Shown here: positions 54,875 to 61,374 of the stretch, one piece after another | How positions within the stretch are numbered: the first letter of the stretch is position 1 | How the letters are laid out: each line of letters starts with the position of its first letter | Source of the DNA: Roseivirga seohaensis | GTDB lineage: Bacteria > Bacteroidota > Bacteroidia > Cytophagales > Cyclobacteriaceae | Direction of reading: 5' to 3' | Assembly (NCBI RefSeq): GCF_001592945.1 | Contig: NZ_LRPB01000047.1 | Span: 186,001 to 250,000, forward strand | DNA length: 64,000 nt | Position numbers and translations under genes: made by a program | The notes under the pieces: model-generated | Databases searched by the model: none | Told to the model about the DNA's origin: nothing | What the model saw: the letters and a program-made list of their open reading frames with translations, nothing else

Positions 54875-57500
54875 TCACCATCCACCACGCTGGGCGCTTT
54901 GGTTTCTTCAATTGTATTGTAAGCCACGTGTGAGGGAAATCATTGAAGGGGATGCCTATGAACTGTTTTATAAAAGGGTCGAAACAGACGGTTTAAAGGT
55001 AGCAAAACGCAAATTCGGATGGGATGTACTTCGGTTCTTCCGTCCAAAATATATCAAAGGTCTAGAAGATATTAACTCATTAAACAACATTGCCATGTTC
55101 AAAAACTATTTTAAAATCTCGGTCAGGAGTTTGGTCCGCCAAAAGTTTTTTTCCATAATCAACATTTCAGGGCTTTCACTAGGTTTAGCGGCCTGCTTGC
55201 TCATTATGCTCTACATTACTAACGAGCTTAGCTACGATAATTTTCATAAAGATGTAGACCGTGTTTACCGAATTGCCAATAATCAGAGCGGTCAGTACAC
55301 ACCAGCTCGACTTGGTGCTCAATCCAAAATGGATTTCCCTGAAATCGAAGAGGTTGTTCGTTTGTCAGGCCCATACGATCAGACTTTTAAAGTCAATAAT
55401 CAGATATTTAAAGAACAAGAAGGCTTTTCAGCCGATTCTACTTTTCATAAAATTTTCACTGTAAAATTTGTAGAAGGAAACCCCGATAAAGCATTGACTG
55501 AGCCAAATTCAATAGTATTGACTGAAGGCTTAGCTAGCAAGCTTTTCCCTAAACAAGAGGCCTATGGACAGTTGGTTACTGTTAACGGTAATTCGCTTAA
55601 GGTTACAGGGGTGGTGGCCGATCCACCAAAGAACACTCATTTCCATTATAACTTTATTGAATCATTCCCGCACGAAAGCTGGATTACGGTAGGCAACTGG
55701 ACGGGAAATAACTTCTTTACCTATGCCAAACTGGTAGCGGGTGCTACACCCGAATCCGTAGAAGCCAAGTATCCTGATTTCGTTGCCAAATATGTTGGTC
55801 CGGATTTGGTGAAATACACAGGGCACACAAACTATGAAGAGTATTTGGCTGAAGGTGGTAGACAAGGAACTTTCACTTTAAAACCCATGAAAGACCTTCA
55901 CTTGTATTACCCGCATATGGCTTTAGGTTCGCAAGGGAATATTAACAATGTCTACATATTTTCTGCCGTGGCCGTTTTCATTCTGTTAATTGCCAGCATC
56001 AATTTTATGAATCTTTCTACAGCACGCTCCGCTGCCCGTTCCAAAGAGGTTGGCATGCGTAAGGTATTGGGTTCTAGGCGCAATCAGTTGGTCTATCAAT
56101 TTTTGGTAGAGTCTATGATGATTAGTGTTTTAGCCATGATTCTCTCCATGGGGCTGGCTAGCATAGTTCTAGGTGGTTTTAATGAATTGGCAAATCGAAA
56201 TTTTAGTTATACGGATTTATTAGCACCAAGTACGCTGCTTTTATTGTTTAGTTTAGTACTCGTAGTTGGACTTTTAGCAGGCAGTTATCCAGCATTTTAC
56301 CTTTCTGGCTTTAACCCACTTAGGGCATTAAAAGGAGAAAACAAAGCAGGTGGTGGTAATGTGTTTTTGAGAAAGGGATTGGTAGCATTTCAGTTTGCTA
56401 TTTCTATTTTCTTAATCATTAGCACTATGATTGTTTTTTCTCAGCTTAGGTTTATGGGGCAGCAGAAGCTAGGTTTTCAGCCTGAGCAAATTATGGTAGT
56501 TAAAAATACAGGCCTCTTAAGAGAAAAGCTATCTGCTTTTAAAAATCAGCTACTTCAAAAACCAAATATCGAATCGCTTACACTTACCAATCAATATGTT
56601 TCGAGCAGTATAGCAGACTGGGGGTATTCAACAATGGAAGACAATCCTCGACATTTCAACCTGATGAATATGTTTACCACCGATGATTTTTTGGAAACCA
56701 TGGGCTTACAACTGGTAGAGGGCCGTTTCTATTCCAATGAATTGGCATCCGATTCCGCTGTGGCAGTAATTAATGAAAGTGCAAAAAAGGAGTTGGGCTT
56801 TGAAAATGTGATAGGCAAAAAGGTTTCTAGGGGCGATGGTGAAGATTATACGATTATAGGTGTAGTGAAAGATTTTAATTATGAGAGTTTAAAACGATCT
56901 ATTGAGCCTTTAATCTTGAGAAGAATGTTTGAAGACGGAAGGATGGAAGCTGACTGGTACGGAGGCAATTACTTATCGCTTAAAGTAACAGGTAATTTCG
57001 GGGAAACCGTGAAACAAGTGGAGTCTGAATGGAATGCCATGGTACAAGATGAACCCTTTGATTTTGTTTTCCTTGATGACTCTTTCAATTCACTTTATGA
57101 AGAAGAACGAAGATTTGGAAAGCTATTTACTGTTTCGTCTGGCTTGGCCATTGCCATTGCCTGTTTAGGACTTTTCGCTTTGGCAGCATTTACCTTAGAA
57201 AGAAGAAGAAAAGAGATAGCGGTAAGAAAAGTAATTGGAGCATCCGTTAAAAGCTTAACCATGCTTGTGGTATCAGATTTCACTAAACTAGTAGCTATTG
57301 GCTCCTTAATTGCCATTCCAACTGGCTACTGGATTATGCAAGATTGGTTGGCCACATTTGCCTATCAAATTAACATTAATAATCCCTTGCTGTTTTTAAT
57401 CCCCGTTATTCTCGTTACCGTTATTGCTTGGCTCACCGTAGGTTTTCAATCGGTAAAAACCGCTACAAGTAACCCTGTTAAAGCACTGAGGAGCGAGTGA
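54861..57500 (+). CDS. MacB/FtsX-type ABC transporter permease with N-terminal prefix domain
   Basis: An 879-residue permease. Residues 1-80 form the prefix domain seen in PadR-linked permeases (HHPPRWALWFLQLYCKPRVR). The first membrane segment (residues about 95-120, FSIINISGLSLGLAACLLIM) is followed by a large periplasmic MacB_PCD domain, then FtsX segments around residues 365-480. A second MacB_PCD/FtsX half follows. The C-terminus ends with TSNPVKALRSE, typical of the family. The ATPase partner is not adjacent, so it may be elsewhere. Export of an antimicrobial, lipid or peptide is possible; substrate unknown. Confidence 0.93.
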   Translation: MPQFDHHPPRWALWFLQLYCKPRVREIIEGDAYELFYKRVETDGLKVAKRKFGWDVLRFFRPKYIKGLEDINSLNNIAMFKNYFKISVRSLVRQKFFSIINISGLSLGLAACLLIMLYITNELSYDNFHKDVDRVYRIANNQSGQYTPARLGAQSKMDFPEIEEVVRLSGPYDQTFKVNNQIFKEQEGFSADSTFHKIFTVKFVEGNPDKALTEPNSIVLTEGLASKLFPKQEAYGQLVTVNGNSLKVTGVVADPPKNTHFHYNFIESFPHESWITVGNWTGNNFFTYAKLVAGATPESVEAKYPDFVAKYVGPDLVKYTGHTNYEEYLAEGGRQGTFTLKPMKDLHLYYPHMALGSQGNINNVYIFSAVAVFILLIASINFMNLSTARSAARSKEVGMRKVLGSRRNQLVYQFLVESMMISVLAMILSMGLASIVLGGFNELANRNFSYTDLLAPSTLLLLFSLVLVVGLLAGSYPAFYLSGFNPLRALKGENKAGGGNVFLRKGLVAFQFAISIFLIISTMIVFSQLRFMGQQKLGFQPEQIMVVKNTGLLREKLSAFKNQLLQKPNIESLTLTNQYVSSSIADWGYSTMEDNPRHFNLMNMFTTDDFLETMGLQLVEGRFYSNELASDSAVAVINESAKKELGFENVIGKKVSRGDGEDYTIIGVVKDFNYESLKRSIEPLILRRMFEDGRMEADWYGGNYLSLKVTGNFGETVKQVESEWNAMVQDEPFDFVFLDDSFNSLYEEERRFGKLFTVSSGLAIAIACLGLFALAAFTLERRRKEIAVRKVIGASVKSLTMLVVSDFTKLVAIGSLIAIPTGYWIMQDWLATFAYQININNPLLFLIPVILVTVIAWLTVGFQSVKTATSNPVKALRSE

Positions 57501-57532
57501 TATAGTCGCTATAAAATCAATTTGAAAGTATG

Positions 57533-57574
57533 TAACAACTAACAATACGTAGCCCTACGTATTGTTAGTTGTTA
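57533..57574. promoter_or_regulatory. 20-bp perfect inverted repeat containing TACGTA-N4-TACGTA
   Basis: Positions 57533-57552 and 57555-57574 are exact reverse complements, with a 2-nt centre. The inner part reads TACGTAgcccTACGTA (57547-57562), matching a second site at 61312-61327. It starts 33 nt after the permease stop and ends 43 nt before the NarL-type regulator. It could serve as a terminator hairpin and, because of the shared core, as an operator for the regulator. Confidence 0.65.
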
Positions 57575-57616
57575 TGCATTAGGGTTATCTTCACGTTCCA
57601 AATACTCAATTTTTAA

Positions 57617-58252
57617 ATGAATAAAGTAACTCTTGTTTTAGCTGATGATCATCCGTTATTATTACAGGGGTTAGAGTCTACTCTAATCTCTAAAGGCTTT
57701 AATGTTTTGGGCACAGCTAGTGACGGAAGAGCTGTATTAAAGCTAATTACAGAGTTCAACCCAGAAATTGCCATTTTGGATATTGAAATGCCTGAAATGA
57801 ATGGGCTTTCGGTGGCCAAACATTGCATGGAGCATAACTACGATACCAAATTCATAATTCTCTCATATCATAAAGAAACAGAGTTTATTGCACGAGCGAA
57901 AAGTCTTAATGTTTCAGGTTATCTATTGAAAGAAGATGCACTGGAAGAGATTGAAGCTTGTATTAATGAAGTGGCCAATGGAGGGAAATATTTTAGCAAG
58001 GCTTTTCATTTAAAAGATATTGCATCAGCACAAACAACGCTGGAAATGATAGAGGCGCTTACACCATCAGAACGGAAAATCCTTAATTTTATAGCCGCTA
58101 ACCAGTCAACTCGAGAAATAGCTGATAAGCTTTTTATATCTGAGCGAACAGTTGAAAAACATCGCAGCAATATTATTCAGAAGTTGGATTTAGAAGGGAA
58201 GCCTAATGGATTAACAACATGGGTATTGCACAACAAACATTTGTTGCATTAG
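57617..58252 (+). CDS. NarL/LuxR-type response regulator
   Basis: A 211-residue regulator: receiver domain with ADDHP at the N-terminus and phosphoacceptor Asp55 in IAILDIEMPEMNGL; Lys in GYLLKEDALEEIE. The C-terminal LuxR HTH (about residues 147-211) reads LTPSERKILNFIAANQSTRE, then IADKLFISERTVEKHRSNII. Its stop lies inside the next gene (34-nt overlap), so both are co-translated. The likely DNA target is the palindromic motif found upstream and before the PKD gene. Confidence 0.95.
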   Translation: MNKVTLVLADDHPLLLQGLESTLISKGFNVLGTASDGRAVLKLITEFNPEIAILDIEMPEMNGLSVAKHCMEHNYDTKFIILSYHKETEFIARAKSLNVSGYLLKEDALEEIEACINEVANGGKYFSKAFHLKDIASAQTTLEMIEALTPSERKILNFIAANQSTREIADKLFISERTVEKHRSNIIQKLDLEGKPNGLTTWVLHNKHLLH

Positions 58253-61200
58253 GGTTGTATTTGCGCACCCCTTTTAAACCATTTTTGTGTATTTGGTTAC
58301 TTTTGGCTACATCAAGCCTACTGGGGCAAAATAAACAAGATCAAGGTATTTTAGCATTCAATTCTTATGATGCAAAGGATGGTTTAGAAGTTGGTGATAT
58401 TCACTCTTTGGTCTATGATAATAATGGTTGGCTGTGGATTAGCGGATTAGAATCTGACTTGGGCGCAAGCGCCTTTCTTCAAAATATACCCAAACTGCAA
58501 TGGTTCGATGGTTATAATTTTCATTCCGTATCGTTACCCATTCCTGAAGACATTTCACCAAATATTTTTATCTTAAAAAAGAGGGCTGATGGCCTTTTTT
58601 ATTTACGATTTTCTTCAGCACGTACCTCTGATTACCTTTATTTGTTCAACCCGTCTAGTTTTGAGTTCCAGCAAATACCCATTTCAAATAAAGGTATTGA
58701 TGTTAAAATTTCTAATCTGTTTGTTCAAGGTAACACTACCTTTATTGCACTAGATACCGCAGGAGAAACTTATCTATATCTGTTAAATGAAGATTTATCC
58801 CTCAAGAGGTTATTCAGGTTAAGAACAGAAGGCGGGGAGTCTTATTTGTACCAAGTAATTTCTTTTGAGGATCATTTTCTCGTTTCTGAAGCTAGAACGG
58901 GGATTATAGCCTATGCACTTAATGGTGAAATAATAAAGGAGTTTGATTATGAAGACTTCAGTCTTGAAAAAACAGACAATCAAGAAGTTTTAGCTCTTGC
59001 TGATTGCTTTTGGTTCGAGGAGGCATTCGAGTTTGTTTTAAAAAGCGAGAAAGAAATTTATCGATACAATGATCAAAATATGACTTGGTCTAAGAGCAAT
59101 CTTACCAAACCTGGCAAGACTGGGGTTATCAAAAATAATCTTTATCAAAAACTAAACGCCATAAACGATAGCTTTGGAAATATCGCATTGTTGGATGCCA
59201 CAGGTGATCAGGTTTTAATCAAAAGAGAATTTATAAACCAAGTAAACCAAAAAAGTAATACCATAGTAAAGGTGAATAATATAACCAATATGGCTAGCCA
59301 AAACCTGAAAAAGGAATTGTATTTAGCCCAATTGGGTAGGTTAGTTCATATAGTTTTTAAAAATACGGGGGTACATAATTTTTTAGAGGGTTTTAGTGTA
59401 AGAAGTATTACCCATTATAAAGAGAGTAAATACTTAGTGGGTACCGAGGTAGGTGGTTTATACCTGATAGATGTTGACGATAAAACAGAAGAACCATTTC
59501 CTATATTTATGAACGGTCAACCTTTCTCCGCTTCGGAAGTTAGGGGATTGTTTATTAGTGAAAATAATATTTGGACCAACTACAATGAAGGAGTTTTACT
59601 AATAGACCTTGCAACGCACGAGGTAGAAAGGTTTAGGCATTACCCTATTTCAGCAATGGTTGATGATGGAGATAGGATTGTATACGGTGCAGCTACTTTT
59701 CCCCTAATGGAATTCGATAAAGTAAATAAAGTCAATAGACCTTTATCGGTAAACGATTCGCTGGTTATTATGGACTTAGCAAAGTTTGGTGGTAGCTTCT
59801 ATGCAACAACAAAAAATGGGCTTTTTACTTTTAAAGATGGGAATGAGGCTTTTATCGATATTCCAGTGGAGCCCGATAAACTGATGATGTTGGATGTTAT
59901 TGATGAATACGGCTTGATGATTACCACTAGCGATGGCCGTGTTTATCAGATGAGTAATGAAAACAAAGAACCCGTTTTGCTTTATACCGACCCAACCGCC
60001 AGTCCTATTGCTTCAGTTTTTAAAGATGAACAATCTAATTTTTGGTTTGCTACATTTTCAGGCTTAATAAAATATAACCCACAAACACAAACCTCGGGAA
60101 GGTATGTAGAGGACGATGGATTTAGCAATAATGAGTTTAACCGTTACAGCATGTTGCAAACTGCTGATGGAGGAGTTTTTTTAGGAGCCATTAGAGGGCT
60201 GAATTTTTTCTACCCAACAGAAGTAAGAAAGATCGAGAAAGGGGGGAGAGTGGTACTTACCAGTCTTACTTATTTTGATATTAAGACAAATGCTAATACG
60301 AATATTACAGCTCTTGGAAATTTGGCTCAGGTCAAAAATATATCGTTACCCGCTGAAAACAAGTTTTTGAAAATACAGCTGGCACCAAATGGGCTTACCC
60401 AGCCAGTAAAGGTCAATATGGAGTTTAAATTGAACAATGGCGAATGGCTGCCAATTAAGCAACCGGGTGAAATTCAGTTTGATAACTTGGCGGCTGGGAA
60501 ATATCGGTTGGCTGTTAGAATGGTAGACTCTGAAGGGCTAGCCTTTGGAGAAGAGCTTGAACTGAGAATTCATGCCCAGGAGTTTTTTTATCGTACTATT
60601 TGGTTCATAATACTTTGTGTGCTTTTGGTTGGAGTGATAAGTTACTATTTCGTTTTTCAGGCCAACAAGGCCAAAAGGCTTGAGCAACACTATTCTCGAA
60701 CACTTTTAAAGGTACAGGAAGAGGAGCGCATGAGAATTTCTCGTGATTTGCATGATAGTGTGGGGCAGCAGTTGATTTTGCTGAAGAATCAGGCGAATGC
60801 TTCTAAAAATGAAGAAATAATTAAAAACGTAAGTGCAACACTAGATGAGGTGCGTAGCATAACCAAAAACCTGCATCCCGTTGTGCTCAGTAGGCTCGGA
60901 CTCACTGCAGCACTGGAAGAATTGATCCGCAAACTCGATGAAAATACCGAAGTATTCTTTTCTACCGAACTGGAAAATATCGATGGTATTTTTAAGGAAG
61001 ACGAAGAACTCAACCTTTACAGAATCATTCAGGAGGCATTGAATAACATAGTGAAGCATGCCAATGCAGCATCAGCTAGACTTTCCATTGAACACGCCAA
61101 AGGTAAAATCCTGATCAATATTCAAGACAACGGTCGAGGTTTTGTTGTAGAACAGGAACAACAATCAGGTACTTCTTTAGGACTCAAAACACTACAAGAA

Positions 61201-61281
61201 AGAATTGCTATGCTAAATGGAAAAGTCAATATTGTTTCTAGTGAAACCGGAACAATCATCTCACTGATAATCCCTAAATAA
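58219..61281 (+). CDS. Hybrid-type two-component sensor kinase with periplasmic beta-propeller and Y_Y_Y domain
   Basis: A 1020-residue HisKA_3 kinase. After an N-terminal hydrophobic segment (FLCIWLLLATSSLLGQ) lies a large beta-propeller (about residues 45-680; SLVYDNNGWLWISGLESDLG, FKDEQSNFWFATFSGLIKYN, ADGGVFLGAIRGLNFFYP) followed by a Y_Y_Y-like Ig domain (about 690-785). One membrane helix (TIWFIILCVLLVGVISYYFV, about 794-815) precedes the kinase. The HisKA_3 box is RISRDLHDSVGQQLILLKNQ with His845, and the ATPase has LNNIVKHANAASARLSI and DNGRGF. This is the hybrid two-component type without a fused receiver. The start at 58219 overlaps the regulator by 34 nt; a later TTG near 58260 is an alternative. 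Confidence 0.92.
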   Translation: MGIAQQTFVALGLYLRTPFKPFLCIWLLLATSSLLGQNKQDQGILAFNSYDAKDGLEVGDIHSLVYDNNGWLWISGLESDLGASAFLQNIPKLQWFDGYNFHSVSLPIPEDISPNIFILKKRADGLFYLRFSSARTSDYLYLFNPSSFEFQQIPISNKGIDVKISNLFVQGNTTFIALDTAGETYLYLLNEDLSLKRLFRLRTEGGESYLYQVISFEDHFLVSEARTGIIAYALNGEIIKEFDYEDFSLEKTDNQEVLALADCFWFEEAFEFVLKSEKEIYRYNDQNMTWSKSNLTKPGKTGVIKNNLYQKLNAINDSFGNIALLDATGDQVLIKREFINQVNQKSNTIVKVNNITNMASQNLKKELYLAQLGRLVHIVFKNTGVHNFLEGFSVRSITHYKESKYLVGTEVGGLYLIDVDDKTEEPFPIFMNGQPFSASEVRGLFISENNIWTNYNEGVLLIDLATHEVERFRHYPISAMVDDGDRIVYGAATFPLMEFDKVNKVNRPLSVNDSLVIMDLAKFGGSFYATTKNGLFTFKDGNEAFIDIPVEPDKLMMLDVIDEYGLMITTSDGRVYQMSNENKEPVLLYTDPTASPIASVFKDEQSNFWFATFSGLIKYNPQTQTSGRYVEDDGFSNNEFNRYSMLQTADGGVFLGAIRGLNFFYPTEVRKIEKGGRVVLTSLTYFDIKTNANTNITALGNLAQVKNISLPAENKFLKIQLAPNGLTQPVKVNMEFKLNNGEWLPIKQPGEIQFDNLAAGKYRLAVRMVDSEGLAFGEELELRIHAQEFFYRTIWFIILCVLLVGVISYYFVFQANKAKRLEQHYSRTLLKVQEEERMRISRDLHDSVGQQLILLKNQANASKNEEIIKNVSATLDEVRSITKNLHPVVLSRLGLTAALEELIRKLDENTEVFFSTELENIDGIFKEDEELNLYRIIQEALNNIVKHANAASARLSIEHAKGKILINIQDNGRGFVVEQEQQSGTSLGLKTLQERIAMLNGKVNIVSSETGTIISLIIPK

Positions 61282-61310
61282 AAGCTGTTTATCACATTTG
61301 CGCTTATTAA

Positions 61311-61328
61311 ATACGTATCGCTACGTAT
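61311..61328. promoter_or_regulatory. TACGTA-N4-TACGTA palindrome upstream of the PKD surface-protein gene
   Basis: ATACGTA (61311-61317) and TACGTAT (61322-61328) are inverted arms with a TCGC spacer. The 16-nt core TACGTAtcgcTACGTA matches the site at 57547-57562 except in the spacer. It ends 22 nt before a -7 element, close to the -33 region, a usual place for an activator. Confidence 0.65.
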
Positions 61329-61350
61329 GTTTTGGCTTGCTTCTCGGGTT

Positions 61351-61358
61351 TAGCTTTG
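61351..61358 (+). promoter_or_regulatory. -7 element for the PKD surface-protein gene
   Basis: TAGCTTTG is a perfect TAnnTTTG match. A TTG at 61332-61334 lies 16 nt upstream. The expected start is near 61365, 10 nt before the first ATG and about 65 nt before the second. Confidence 0.5.
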
Positions 61359-61374
61359 TATCGCCTAACCCATT

